This document shows positions 51,669 to 60,618 of a stretch of DNA of 64,000 nucleotides, one piece after another; position 1 is the first letter of the stretch; each line of letters begins with the position of its first letter. Source of the stretch: Sulfitobacter sp. DSM 110093 (lineage in GTDB: Bacteria > Pseudomonadota > Alphaproteobacteria > Rhodobacterales > Rhodobacteraceae); contig NZ_CP085167.1 in assembly GCF_022788715.1 (NCBI RefSeq), positions 2,245,001 to 2,309,000 on the forward strand, in the 5' to 3' direction. Below the pieces are notes generated by a model that was not told the origin of the DNA, did no database searches, and saw only the letters and a program-made list of their open reading frames with translations. Made by a program: the position numbers and the translations under genes.

Positions 51669-53168
51669 TCAATCGGCATTCCCGGCCCTGCGGCGGCGGG
51701 CCACAGCAAGCCCCACAAGGCATAGGCCCAACAGCATCGTAAAGGGCAAATCCCCACTGCGGCTATAGAGCGTGGGCGGCAATGGTGCGGGCAGCGGCGC
51801 ATCAATGAATCCTTCGGTATTCAGCGCCAACGCAGCCGTCACGCGCCCCTGCGGATCAATCATGGCCGAGATCCCGGTATTGGCTGCACGAGCCATGGGC
51901 AGGCCCTGTTCAATCGCCCGCATCCGCGCTTGGGCAAGGTGCTGGCGCGGGCCTGCCGCCTTGCCGAACCATGCATCGTTGGTGACCTGCATCAGAAACG
52001 CGGGCCGCGCCGGGGCGGCGTTCACGTCATGGGCAAAGACGGCCTCATAGCAGATCAGCGGCAAGCCCGTGCCGAGCGGTCCAAGGTCCAAAAGCTCTGC
52101 GCCGGGCCCGCTGGAATACCCATTCCCCTCCTGCGCGGCGAGCCCGTGAATCCCGAAACGCGCCATCAGATCGCCCATGGGCATGTATTCGCCAAAGGGC
52201 ACGAGGTGATGTTTGTCATAGAGTTGATCGACAGCGCCATTGGCATCCAGCACCACCAGCGAATTGAAATAACGCATGTTCGACCGGCGCTGCACCCCAA
52301 GGACAACAGGCACGTCAGACGCCGCACCGATCTCAGCCAGCGCACTGCCCGCCATATCCAGCGCCCAAGGGATCGCCGTTTCGGGCCAGATCACCAGATC
52401 GGGTGCACGCCCCCCGTCTTTGGGCGCGGCGGCGGTATACTCAAGCTGCCGCGAGAAATAGAACTCAAATGTGTCCGAATTCCATTTGTCCCGCTGCGCG
52501 GCGTTGGGCTGTACCAGCCGCACGACATTTTCGGTCAACACCGCAGGCGGTGCCTGTGCCGGCAGCACCAACAGCAGCACAGTAGAAAGCGCCAGCGTCC
52601 CCTGCCCCAAGCGCAGGGCAAGTGGCCCGCGCAGCAGTAAGATCGCGGCAATTGCAAACAGCCATAGGTTCAGCGCATAGGGGCCGACCCATGCCAAACC
52701 CTGTCCGGCCATTACGCCGACCAGCGCCTGCGCTGGCATGGCCCATGGAAAGCCTGTGAAAATATAGGCCCGAAGCAATTCCACCGCCGCCCACGTCAGC
52801 GCCAAGGCCAATCCCTGGCCCGGCGCGCGCCATCTAGAAAGGGCAAAGGCCAGCCCCCAAAACAGCGCCATGCCCGCCGCCAGCAAGATCAGCGCAAAGG
52901 GCGCCATCCAGCCGTGACGCTCAACATCCACCATAAAGGGCGACACGATCCATTGCAGCGCGTGCAGGAAATAGCCAAAGCCAAAGCCCCAGCCCAACAG
53001 CGCCGCGCGGAACGGGCCGCCAGATTGCGCACGGTAAAGCCAGAACGCCGCGACCAGCCCGGCAAAGAACAAAAGCGGCAGGTCATAGGGCGCTTGCCCG
53101 AAGGCTGCGATGGCGCCGGCGATCGGAGCCAGCAACATCCGGCCCCGCATCGCCAGCCGTTGCATCAT
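51669..53168 (-). CDS. lnt: Apolipoprotein N-acyltransferase
   Basis: A 499-residue inner-membrane enzyme that adds the third acyl chain to lipoproteins. About six N-terminal membrane helices precede a nitrilase-like domain with the triad Glu in VIWPETAIPW (about residue 267), Lys in YDKHHLVPFGEY (about 335) and Cys in PLICYEAVFAHDV (about 388). A final helix is at the C-terminus. It overlaps corC by four bases, continuing the phoH-ybeY-corC-lnt operon, with metK downstream. Confidence 0.94.
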   Translation of the reverse strand: MMQRLAMRGRMLLAPIAGAIAAFGQAPYDLPLLFFAGLVAAFWLYRAQSGGPFRAALLGWGFGFGYFLHALQWIVSPFMVDVERHGWMAPFALILLAAGMALFWGLAFALSRWRAPGQGLALALTWAAVELLRAYIFTGFPWAMPAQALVGVMAGQGLAWVGPYALNLWLFAIAAILLLRGPLALRLGQGTLALSTVLLLVLPAQAPPAVLTENVVRLVQPNAAQRDKWNSDTFEFYFSRQLEYTAAAPKDGGRAPDLVIWPETAIPWALDMAGSALAEIGAASDVPVVLGVQRRSNMRYFNSLVVLDANGAVDQLYDKHHLVPFGEYMPMGDLMARFGIHGLAAQEGNGYSSGPGAELLDLGPLGTGLPLICYEAVFAHDVNAAPARPAFLMQVTNDAWFGKAAGPRQHLAQARMRAIEQGLPMARAANTGISAMIDPQGRVTAALALNTEGFIDAPLPAPLPPTLYSRSGDLPFTMLLGLCLVGLAVARRRRAGNAD

Positions 53169-54067
53169 CCCCCAGCCCCTTGGGTGCGGACCCGCAACCT
53201 TTTGATGCGACGCGGATCGGCGTCAATCACTTCGAATTCTGGTCCATCGGGGTGCAAGACAACCTCGCCCCGCGCGGGCACGCGACCCGACAGCATGAAG
53301 ACTAAGCCACCGAGGGTGTCGATTTCTTCTTCGTCGACGGTCTCATGGTCGGTCAACGAATGGCCAATCTCGGCCTCAAAGTCGCCCAATGGGGTCTTGG
53401 CCAGTGCCAGATAGGTGCCGGGTTTTTCAACCGTCCAATAGGTGCCCTCGTCCACGTCATGTTCGTCTTCGATTTCGCCTATGACCTGTTCGATCAGGTC
53501 TTCGATGGTAACAAGCCCATCAACACCGCCATATTCGTCAATCACCAATGCCATATGCCGCCGCTCGGCCTGCATCTTGGTCAGCAGCACACCGATGGTC
53601 ATTGACGGCGGCACATAGACCAAGGGGCGCAGCATGGCACGCAGATCGAATTTGGTGTTTTTGCCGTTAAAGCCGTGATTTAGCGCAAGGTCTTTCAGGT
53701 GAACCATGCCCACCGGCGTGTCCAGCGTGCCGTCGTAAACCGGCAGGCGGGTCATCCCGCTTTCCTTAAATACAGCCACCAGCTCATCCAGCGTGGCGCT
53801 GGCCGGCACGGCGGTGATATCCGCCTTTGGCACGGCCACATCATCAACCCGCATACGGCGCAGGTTTATCATGCCGTGCCCGGTGGGCCGCTCGGCCTCT
53901 GTCGATGCCTCGGGGGTGCCATCCTCGCTGTCCGACGGGCTTAGCGCCTCGAACACCCGAGAAAAGAAATTGCCGGTGCGCATTGCGCTATCGTCCGGCA
54001 GCTCATGTCTATCTTCATCCGCAAGCGCGCTCTGCGCCGCCTCAGATGATCCGTCTGTATCGCCCAT
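53165..54067 (-). CDS. CorC/HlyC-family CBS-domain protein
   Basis: A 300-residue cytosolic protein with two CBS domains (SGMTRLPVYDGTLDTPVGMV near residue 105, HMALVIDEYGGVDGLVTIED near 170) and a C-terminal transporter-associated CorC domain (GLVFMLSGRVPARGEV). It has no N-terminal DUF21 membrane domain, so it is the short CorC type linked with magnesium or cobalt efflux in enterobacteria. The N-terminal 60 residues are acidic and variable. I start at 54067 (MGDTDG); an ATG at 54088 is possible. It lies 27 bases after ybeY. Confidence 0.88.
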   Translation of the reverse strand: MGDTDGSSEAAQSALADEDRHELPDDSAMRTGNFFSRVFEALSPSDSEDGTPEASTEAERPTGHGMINLRRMRVDDVAVPKADITAVPASATLDELVAVFKESGMTRLPVYDGTLDTPVGMVHLKDLALNHGFNGKNTKFDLRAMLRPLVYVPPSMTIGVLLTKMQAERRHMALVIDEYGGVDGLVTIEDLIEQVIGEIEDEHDVDEGTYWTVEKPGTYLALAKTPLGDFEAEIGHSLTDHETVDEEEIDTLGGLVFMLSGRVPARGEVVLHPDGPEFEVIDADPRRIKRLRVRTQGAGG

Positions 54068-54094
54068 TGGGTCCCGTCTGTGTTGCAAAGCCCC

Positions 54095-54610
54095 TTAAGG
54101 CCCATTTTCCCTATATGGGTCATCATAACCCATTTTGCCAAGTATTTCGCGCTCTAACCCCTCCATCAACATGGCGTCGGGGTCATTTTCATGGTCATAG
54201 CCCAGAAGATGCAACAGCCCATGTACGATTAAATGAGTCACATGCGCGTTCATAGGCTTGGCCGCAGCTTTGGCCTCAGTGGCGCAAGTCTCATAGGCCA
54301 TGGCGATGTCGCCCAGTTCGAGCATTCCGTCAATGCCGGGGGCTATGGGTAGCGGATCGCCGCCCGGTATGGCGGCACCCCGTTCTTCTGCGGGCCAGCT
54401 CAGCACGTTGGTAGCGCGCGCCTTGCCGCGAAAATCTTCGTTCAGCGCAGCGATCCGCGTGTCATCGCAGGCCAGTAGGGTCATTTCCGCCGTTTCCGCG
54501 TCCAGCCCCAGATGCCCAAGCGTGGCCTGCGCTGCGGCATGCGCCAGGTCTTCGAGGTCGACCGCGTTCCAGCGGTCGTCCTCAATCACGACGTCGAAAT
54601 CTTCAAGCAT
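54095..54610 (-). CDS. ybeY: Endoribonuclease YbeY
   Basis: A 171-residue zinc metalloendoribonuclease involved in 16S rRNA 3'-end maturation and ribosome quality control. The metal motif is HLIVHGLLHLLGYDHEND (about residues 126-143), with three conserved histidines. It starts MLEDFDVVIEDDRWNAVD, typical of the family; the ATG at 54610 follows the phoH stop by four bases. In-frame starts at 54640 and 54649 lie inside phoH and are less likely. It pairs genetically with phoH in most bacteria. Confidence 0.93.
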   Translation of the reverse strand: MLEDFDVVIEDDRWNAVDLEDLAHAAAQATLGHLGLDAETAEMTLLACDDTRIAALNEDFRGKARATNVLSWPAEERGAAIPGGDPLPIAPGIDGMLELGDIAMAYETCATEAKAAAKPMNAHVTHLIVHGLLHLLGYDHENDPDAMLMEGLEREILGKMGYDDPYRENGP

Positions 54611-54614
54611 CACA

Positions 54615-55622
54615 TCAAGCGGCACCGCTATCTGCCTCATAAGCCTCAATAATCGCCGCCACCAACGGGTGACGCACCACGTCTTTGGAGGTAAAGTAAT
54701 TAAAGCTAATGCTCGGGATTGTTTTCAACAAACGCTCGGCATCCTGAAGCCCCGATTGCACCCCGCGCGGCAGATCGACCTGCGTGCGGTCCCCGGTAAT
54801 GACCATGCGCGAGTTTTGCCCAAGACGTGTCAGGAACATCTTCATCTGCATCGACGTGGCGTTCTGCGCCTCATCCAACACGACAAAGGCATTCGACAGT
54901 GTCCGCCCCCGCATAAATGCCAGCGGCGCGATCTCGATGCGCTTTTCTTCCAGCAGCTTGGCCAATTGTTTACCCGGCAGGAAGTCGTTCAGCGCATCAT
55001 AGAGCGGCTGCATGTAAGGATCGACCTTGTCCTTCATATCACCCGGCAGATAGCCCAGCTTCTCCCCCGCCTCGACTGCAGGACGGCTGAGAATAATCCG
55101 GTCCACATGCCCACCGATGAACATCGACACACCCACCGCCACAGCGAGGTAGGTTTTGCCCGTACCCGCAGGGCCGATGCCGAAAGCCAGTTCATTGTCG
55201 AACAGCGACTGCACATAGGCCTTTTGCGCATCGGTGCGCGGCTCTACCCGTTTCTTGCGGGTCTGGATTTCGATCGCGTCGCCCATTGGCATTTCCAACT
55301 GGTCGCCTTGGCGCACGCCAGTGCCAGCGCTGGAATTGCCCATGCGCAACATGCCGTCCACATCCGCAGGCTCAACCGAGCGCCCGCTTTCAAGCCGCAC
55401 ATAAAGCGCGTTTAGCAGGCTTTCGGCTTTCTCCACGGCCTCGCCTTCACCCAAAATCTGGAGGTGATTGCCGCGCCGGATGATCTGCACCTCGAGCGAC
55501 TTTTCGATGGCCGCCAGATGCGCATCATAAGCGCCGCAGAGGTCGATCAGCAGGCGGTTATCGGGAAACTCCACCACCCGTTCGGCTGCGGTTTCCGGTG
55601 TCATCAGATCAGTTGAAGGCAA
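54615..55622 (-). CDS. phoH: PhoH-family ATPase (PhoH/PhoL)
   Basis: A 335-residue cytosolic ATPase. An N-terminal KH-like RNA-binding region (about residues 25-85) is followed by the PhoH domain with Walker A FGIGPAGTGKTYLA (about 147-160), RPAVEAGEKLGYLPGD and Walker B FVVLDEAQN (about 237-245). It is thought to act on RNA with YbeY. AAAGGA lies eight bases before TTG at 55622, which I take as the start; an ATG at 55604 is the alternative. It leads phoH-ybeY-corC-lnt. Confidence 0.92.
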   Translation of the reverse strand: MPSTDLMTPETAAERVVEFPDNRLLIDLCGAYDAHLAAIEKSLEVQIIRRGNHLQILGEGEAVEKAESLLNALYVRLESGRSVEPADVDGMLRMGNSSAGTGVRQGDQLEMPMGDAIEIQTRKKRVEPRTDAQKAYVQSLFDNELAFGIGPAGTGKTYLAVAVGVSMFIGGHVDRIILSRPAVEAGEKLGYLPGDMKDKVDPYMQPLYDALNDFLPGKQLAKLLEEKRIEIAPLAFMRGRTLSNAFVVLDEAQNATSMQMKMFLTRLGQNSRMVITGDRTQVDLPRGVQSGLQDAERLLKTIPSISFNYFTSKDVVRHPLVAAIIEAYEADSGAA

Positions 55623-55693
55623 TGCGCGTATCCTTTGTTAAGCATTACAAGGAGAGATAGGCAGGCGGGCAGGATTTACCAACCCGTTCCGAC

Positions 55694-55725
55694 AAAAAGG
55701 GCCGAAGCGCAACGCGCTCCGGCCC
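55694..55725 (-). terminator. Rho-independent terminator of the small lipoprotein gene
   Basis: On the minus strand GGGCCGGAGCGC (55725-55714) pairs with GCGCTTCGGCCC (55710-55699), one mismatch, around GTT. T5 follows (55698-55694). It separates the lipoprotein gene from the phoH operon. Confidence 0.85.
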
Positions 55726-55751
55726 GATGTGTTTGATATGGACCACAAAGG

Positions 55752-56075
55752 TCAATTCGGGTCTTTGATGCTAGAGCCGCCTTTGAAGTCGCCTGCGGTA
55801 TGTGTGGGCGGTGCCACGCCCGAGCAGACCGGCTTGCCGAATTTATCAAGTCGCGCCGAAAGATAGCCCTCAACCCCATCGTCGATGATCCAGTGATCAC
55901 AGCCATTGGGATCGACCCAGATGCCCGCCTGAAGGTTGCTCAGGTGCTTTTTGTCGATGCCCCGGTCAAATGTCTTGTCCGAAGGGTAGCCCCGGCCCAA
56001 ACCACCTTCGAAGTCGGTACAGGCCGAAAGGCCGACGGCACAGGCGGTGACCATGAGAAGTTTCGTCTTAATCAC
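55752..56075 (-). CDS. Small lipoprotein with a WVDPxGC domain
   Basis: A 107-residue protein. A GTG start at 56075 gives (M)IKTKLLMVTACAVGLSAC, a lipoprotein signal with lipobox LSAC. The mature part contains AGIWVDPNGCDHWIIDDGVE, then a C-terminal GKPVC. The same block occurs in the neighbouring OmpA-like protein, so the pair share an ancestral domain. Two Cys remain for a possible disulfide. AAGGGA lies eight bases before the start. The frame remains open far upstream through the OmpA-like gene, but that is not coding. Function unknown; envelope location is likely. Confidence 0.75.
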   Translation of the reverse strand: MIKTKLLMVTACAVGLSACTDFEGGLGRGYPSDKTFDRGIDKKHLSNLQAGIWVDPNGCDHWIIDDGVEGYLSARLDKFGKPVCSGVAPPTHTAGDFKGGSSIKDPN

Positions 56076-56088
56076 TTTTTCGGTCCCT

Positions 56089-56664
56089 TCAGCGAATGCA
56101 GATAATTTCGACACGGCGATTTTTGGCCATGTTCGCAGCGGAATTGTTCGGCACAGCGGGCATCCGTTCGCCGTAGCCCCGCACATCGGCGATACGTGCG
56201 CCAACTTGATTGGCCACATGCGCCACAGAATTTGCACGGTTGTAGGACAGACGCATGTTATAAGCATCCGACGCGCGGCTGTCGGTATGGCCGGTAATGA
56301 TATAGGACACCGCCCCGGTCGACTGGAAAAAGTTCGCCAAACGCGCACGGCCCTGAGCGGAGATATTGTATTTGTCGGTGGCAAAGAACTGATCCGCCTC
56401 CATCACACCGCAGACATCGCCACGGCGGCAGACCGGAATGCCCTGACGCGTGGTGTGCGGGGTCATATACCCCTCGGCCCCGTCATCCATTACCCAATGT
56501 TCGCAGCCATCGGGGTCAACCCAGATGGTCGGCGTGTAGACGCCCTTGTCACGGCCCTGTTGCGAGCGTGTCTGCGCGTCTGCCGACGTGCTGGCCACGG
56601 TCAGCACGGCTGCCATCGTCAGGCCGGCCATGGCGCGCAGCGCATTGGAAATAGTGGGTCCCAC
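56089..56664 (-). CDS. OmpA-family envelope protein with a WVDPxGC domain
   Basis: A 191-residue exported protein. A GTG start at 56664 gives a signal peptide ending TVASTSADAQ (about residue 31). Residues 45-80 hold IWVDPDGCEHWVMDDGAEGY and PVC, shared with the adjacent lipoprotein. The C-terminal OmpA-like domain has YIITGHTDSRASDAYNMRLS and VRGYGERMP...NRRVEI, which bind peptidoglycan. AAGGA precedes the GTG by eight bases; a TTG at 56694 opens the frame earlier. It lies 13 bases upstream of the lipoprotein gene, in one operon. Confidence 0.82.
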   Translation of the reverse strand: MGPTISNALRAMAGLTMAAVLTVASTSADAQTRSQQGRDKGVYTPTIWVDPDGCEHWVMDDGAEGYMTPHTTRQGIPVCRRGDVCGVMEADQFFATDKYNISAQGRARLANFFQSTGAVSYIITGHTDSRASDAYNMRLSYNRANSVAHVANQVGARIADVRGYGERMPAVPNNSAANMAKNRRVEIICIR

Positions 56665-57081
56665 AGCGTTTGTCCTTATTCTAAATTCTGGCAAATGCGG
56701 CCCCTCCCCGGACCCGCGTCCACGTAATATACGGCTAGGTTAAGTAAAAACGGGCCTGCTGTGAAGCTGCGAAATCAACATTTTGTGGCTCGGGCACTTC
56801 GGCTTACAACGAATCTGTCGCGCCGCTGGGACTGGAATGACCATGCCCACCCGTCCTACGGGCCACAGGACCGCAAACAAAAACGCCTCATTAGCTTCCA
56901 GGCAGCGACAATCCCACGCAAGCCTCTGAGATTGTTCGCATCTCTCTGACAGTGCCATCGAATCTTCTTGAATTACGCACGATTGGGTCTAAGCCTCTAT
57001 GCATCAGATCGCGAGGGTGGGACTTTCGCGCGGCTTTGCCGATCTTGACTGACGCTGCAACGATAACTGGGGGACCAACTC

Positions 57082-57426
57082 ATGATGAAAACAATACTCG
57101 CCACCGCCGTCACAGGCCTGCTTGCCCTGCCCGCCTTTGCCGGAGGTGTAAAATACGCCTACCACAATCAGGGCAAGGCACATCCAACAGGCAATGTGAT
57201 CCACGTTAGCTGCTACCGTGGCCCATGGAATGACGTGATCTGGGACCGCCCCAATTCCGTTTTTGTTGATAGCCTCGTCGCCGTTGGATACGACTTCTCG
57301 ACCGCCCATGCCGTGGCCGAGCGGATTTGTCGTGATGACAAGCTGGTGGGCAACCCTGCGGGCATGAAAGCGGCGATGGAGCGGATCTTTGCGGATGCCT
57401 CTTCTCACCGCAAGCACAACTACTGA
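57082..57426 (+). CDS. Small secreted protein of unknown function
   Basis: A 114-residue protein with a clear signal peptide (MMKTILATAVTGLLALPAFA, cleavage after AFA). The mature 94 residues contain two cysteines (VSCYRGPW and ERICRDDK), possibly a disulfide, and an aromatic-rich middle. No known family is recognised. GGGGGACC lies upstream of tandem ATG codons at 57082 and 57085; either may be used. It lies between the divergent OmpA-like gene and convergent miaB. Confidence 0.7.
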   Translation: MMKTILATAVTGLLALPAFAGGVKYAYHNQGKAHPTGNVIHVSCYRGPWNDVIWDRPNSVFVDSLVAVGYDFSTAHAVAERICRDDKLVGNPAGMKAAMERIFADASSHRKHNY

Positions 57427-57434
57427 TACGCTTT

Positions 57435-57456
57435 GGGTGCGCGGCAACGCGCACCC
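57435..57456. terminator. Perfect 9-bp hairpin between the small secreted gene and miaB
   Basis: GGGTGCGCG (57435-57443) and CGCGCACCC (57448-57456) pair perfectly around a GCAA (GNRA) tetraloop, nine bases past the stop. No T-run follows. Confidence 0.5.
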
Positions 57457-57493
57457 ACTGCGGCCCTTGCTGGCCGCCAAGATAGACAAGGAT

Positions 57494-58798
57494 TTAGATC
57501 TGAACAGCGGCCAAAGAGTTCGTCTTGGCCTCGGTCACCCGCACGCGCTGGATATCACCAATCGCCGCCGTGCAGTTCTCGATATGAACCGCATGAAGAT
57601 ACTCTGACTTGCCAAGCATCTGACCGGGCAAGCGGCCCTTCTTCTCAACCAAGACCGACACTTCGCGCCCGACCATAGATTGCTGGATTTCGCGCTGATG
57701 CTGGGTGATCAGCCCCTGCAAACGTTGCAGGCGGTCGTCAGCCACCGCCGGATCGACAAGCGGACGCTCTGCGGCCGGGGTGCCGGGTCGGGTGGAATAT
57801 TTGAACGAATAGGCATAGCCGTAGCGCACCTGCCGGACCAGTTCCATCGTGGCCTCGAAATCGGCATCGCTTTCCTCGGGGAAGCCGACAATGAAATCGC
57901 CCGACAGCAGGATGTCAGGCCGCGCCTCGCGGATGCGTTCCAGCAGTTTCAGATAGCTTTCGGCGGTGTGGCTGCGGTTCATCCGTTTGAGGATGTGATC
58001 GCTGCCGGACTGCACCGGCAAGTGCAGGTAAGGCATCAGTTCGGGCACCTCACCATGCGCCGCGATCAGATCGTCGCCCATGTCGTTAGGGTGGCTGGTA
58101 GTGTAGCGAATACGCTCCAGTCCATCGACCTTGGCGAGTGCGCGGATCAGTTCGGCCAGCGTCATGCCCCCGTGGTAGGCGTTTACGTTCTGGCCCAGCA
58201 GGGTGACTTCGCGCACGCCGCGTTCGACCAGATCGCGGGCCTCCTCCAGCACCTTCTCGGCGGGGCGCGAAACTTCGGCACCGCGGGTATAGGGCACCAC
58301 GCAGAAAGCGCAGAACTTATCGCAGCCCTCTTGCACGGTGAGGAAGGCCGCGGGCGCACGTTTCGCCTTTGGGCGGCCCTTGAGGTGGTCGAATTTGTCC
58401 TCTGCCGGGAAATCGGTGTCCAGCGCGCTTTGCCCGCTCTGCACCTTCGCTTCCATCTCTGGCAAACGGTGGTAGCTTTGCGGGCCGACCACCAGATCGA
58501 CAGCCGGCTGGCGGCGCATGATCTCAGCCCCTTCGGCCTGAGCCACGCAGCCCGCCACACCAATCTTCAAATCGGGCCGCGCGTCTTTCAGCGGCTTCAG
58601 GCGGCCCAACTCGGAATAAACCTTCTCTGCTGCCTTTTCGCGGATGTGGCAGGTGTTGAGCAGGATCATATCCGCGTCGTCGGCCTTGTCGGTCGTGACA
58701 TAGCCCTGACCGCCTAGGCTTTCGGCCATGCGTTCGCTGTCATAGACGTTCATCTGGCAACCATAGGTCTTGATGAACAGCTTTTTCGGTTGTGTCAT
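57494..58798 (-). CDS. miaB: tRNA-2-methylthio-N6-dimethylallyladenosine synthase
   Basis: A 434-residue radical-SAM methylthiotransferase for A37 of tRNAs. The N-terminal domain has the three cluster cysteines ([25 protein letters not shown]). The radical-SAM motif is [16 protein letters not shown] (CxxxCxxC, about residues 151-166), and a TRAM domain closes the protein. The ATG at 58798 ([13 protein letters not shown]) matches family starts; 83 in-frame codons upstream are spurious. In many alphaproteobacteria miaB lies directly upstream of phoH; here two envelope genes and a secreted-protein gene lie between. Confidence 0.95.
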   Translation of the reverse strand: MTQPKKLFIKTYGCQMNVYDSERMAESLGGQGYVTTDKADDADMILLNTCHIREKAAEKVYSELGRLKPLKDARPDLKIGVAGCVAQAEGAEIMRRQPAVDLVVGPQSYHRLPEMEAKVQSGQSALDTDFPAEDKFDHLKGRPKAKRAPAAFLTVQEGCDKFCAFCVVPYTRGAEVSRPAEKVLEEARDLVERGVREVTLLGQNVNAYHGGMTLAELIRALAKVDGLERIRYTTSHPNDMGDDLIAAHGEVPELMPYLHLPVQSGSDHILKRMNRSHTAESYLKLLERIREARPDILLSGDFIVGFPEESDADFEATMELVRQVRYGYAYSFKYSTRPGTPAAERPLVDPAVADDRLQRLQGLITQHQREIQQSMVGREVSVLVEKKGRLPGQMLGKSEYLHAVHIENCTAAIGDIQRVRVTEAKTNSLAAVQI

Positions 58799-58921
58799 GG
58801 CGGAGATCCAACTGGCTTTGGCAGTATATAGGCAGATGGCGTCGTCTAGCAGCGGCAGCCGCGTCTTGCAATGCATCCGGAATTGACCGACTTTGCGCCA
58901 CGGAAATACCAGCGGGGGCCC

Positions 58922-59791
58922 ATGCGGTATAGCGATCTCGATCATCTTATCAAAGAGGCGCAGGCGGAGCTCAAGGCGGGCCCCATCGCCATGATCGTGG
59001 TCGAGGATGAGGTGGAGATCGACACCACCCTGCGCCACCACCAGCAAGCGGGCTTTGAGACGGTGCTGGCGCTGATGCCCGCCGCCTTTGATCTGCCCCG
59101 CGATTTACAAGAAAGCGTGCTGCGTGTGGACTACGACACCACCGCCGAAGGCGCGTTGGAGCAGGCGGTAAACCGGATGATCCCGGCGGTGCCGGGGCAA
59201 TGGCTTTATTACTGTTACAACGCCGAATATCTGTTTCATCCCTTCAGCGAGACGCGCAACATCAAGGAACTGCTGGCGTTTCACAGCGAAGAGCGGCGCG
59301 ATGCGCTGCTTGGCTATGTGGTTGACCTCTACGCACTTGACCTCAAACGCCACCCCAACGCTGTCTCACTGGATCAGGCGCACTTGGACCGGTCAGGTTA
59401 TTATGCGCTGGCGCGGAAAGACGCAGCGCGCGATGGACACCCCAAGGAACGGCAGTTGGATTTCTTCGGTGGCCTGCGCTGGCGGTTTGAAGAACACGTG
59501 CCGAAGCTGAGCCGCAAAATTGACCGCATCCCGCTGTTTCGCGCCAAACCGGGACTGAAGCTGCGAAGCGATCACACCTTTAACGATGAAGAATACAACA
59601 CTTACGCCTGTAAGTGGCACCACAATATCACCACGGCCATTTGCTCGTTCCGAACGGCAAAGGCACTGAAAAGCAACCCCGGCAGCCGCTATGATATTCC
59701 AACCTTTCAATGGCATAACTCAGAGCCGTTTGAATGGCATTCACGGCAGTTAATGGATCTGGGCCTGATGGAGCCGGGTCAGTGGTTTTGA
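58922..59791 (+). CDS. Uncharacterised protein, possibly glycosyltransferase-like
   Basis: A 289-residue cytosolic protein. The N-terminal stretch [20 protein letters not shown] (about residues 23-42) with AGFETVLAL resembles the start of GT2-like families in which a glycosyltransferase reads a nearby nucleotide-sugar site. No DxD motif or membrane helix is obvious. The C-terminal part is rich in Trp, His and Tyr ([26 protein letters not shown]). I do not assign a function. The ATG at 58922 follows GCGGGGG; an ATG at 58871 would add 17 residues. It is divergent from miaB and 125 bases from psd. Confidence 0.65.
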   Translation: MRYSDLDHLIKEAQAELKAGPIAMIVVEDEVEIDTTLRHHQQAGFETVLALMPAAFDLPRDLQESVLRVDYDTTAEGALEQAVNRMIPAVPGQWLYYCYNAEYLFHPFSETRNIKELLAFHSEERRDALLGYVVDLYALDLKRHPNAVSLDQAHLDRSGYYALARKDAARDGHPKERQLDFFGGLRWRFEEHVPKLSRKIDRIPLFRAKPGLKLRSDHTFNDEEYNTYACKWHHNITTAICSFRTAKALKSNPGSRYDIPTFQWHNSEPFEWHSRQLMDLGLMEPGQWF

Positions 59792-59916
59792 AGAAAACCC
59801 GGTAGCCTTGGCGTTGACCGTGTTCCCCCCTGCCCAAACCCGCCGCTTTCCTAAAACCTCCTTGCACTCGCGCGCTATGCACCTATGACGGAAGGCAGCC
59901 ACCACGGGAGGGTCCG

Positions 59917-60609
59917 ATGTCCGTCAACATGCTCGACACATTCATCAAACCAATGCACCGCGAGGGCGTCAAATTCGTGGCGATCTTTGCCGCCATCACG
60001 CTGGTGCTCTTCGCCATCGAAGAAGTGCTGGGCTGGATCGGCGTCGGGTTGACCGTTTGGTGCTACTATTTCTTCCGCGATCCTGAGCGTGTGACCCCCG
60101 ACCGGCCCGACCTCATCGTCAGCCCCGCCGATGGCATCGTCTCGCTGATCGAACCCGCCGTGCCGCCCGCCGAACTGGGCATGCCGGATGTGCCGCTGAC
60201 CCGCGTCAGCGTCTTCATGAGCGTGTTTAACTGCCACATCAACCGCGCCCCCGTCGCGGGCAAGGTGCAGGCCGTGGCCTACCGTCCGGGCAAATTCTTC
60301 AATGCCTCCCTCGACAAAGCCAGCGCCGACAATGAGCGTAACAGCCTGTGCATCCGTATGGACGATGGGCGTGATCTGGCCGTTGTTCAAATCGCGGGCC
60401 TTGTGGCGCGGCGCATCGTTTGTTTCGTCAAATCCGGCGACGGGCTTGAGACCGGCGAACGCTTCGGCTTGATCCGCTTCGGCTCCCGGCTAGATGTTTA
60501 CCTGCCCGAAGGCGTCGACCCTATGGTGCGCATCGGGCAAACGATGGTCGCTGGGGAAACCGTGCTGGCCGAGTTGAAACCGCCGGTGGCCCAGACCACC
60601 CCCGTCTAG
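59917..60609 (+). CDS. psd: Phosphatidylserine decarboxylase proenzyme
   Basis: A 230-residue pyruvoyl enzyme that makes phosphatidylethanolamine. The self-cleavage site GS lies in [10 protein letters not shown], where Ser190 becomes the pyruvoyl group; [10 protein letters not shown] and [14 protein letters not shown] are conserved. One or two membrane helices lie near residues 20-50. It is the short (PSD-A) form. It is 9 bases upstream of pssA, in the operon psd-pssA-pmtA. Confidence 0.94.
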   Translation: MSVNMLDTFIKPMHREGVKFVAIFAAITLVLFAIEEVLGWIGVGLTVWCYYFFRDPERVTPDRPDLIVSPADGIVSLIEPAVPPAELGMPDVPLTRVSVFMSVFNCHINRAPVAGKVQAVAYRPGKFFNASLDKASADNERNSLCIRMDDGRDLAVVQIAGLVARRIVCFVKSGDGLETGERFGLIRFGSRLDVYLPEGVDPMVRIGQTMVAGETVLAELKPPVAQTTPV

Positions 60610-60618
60610 GATTGCTGC

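Noticed and set aside
57680..58717. A 345-codon frame antisense to miaB
   Set aside because: It is opposite the radical-SAM enzyme and carries no recognisable domain.
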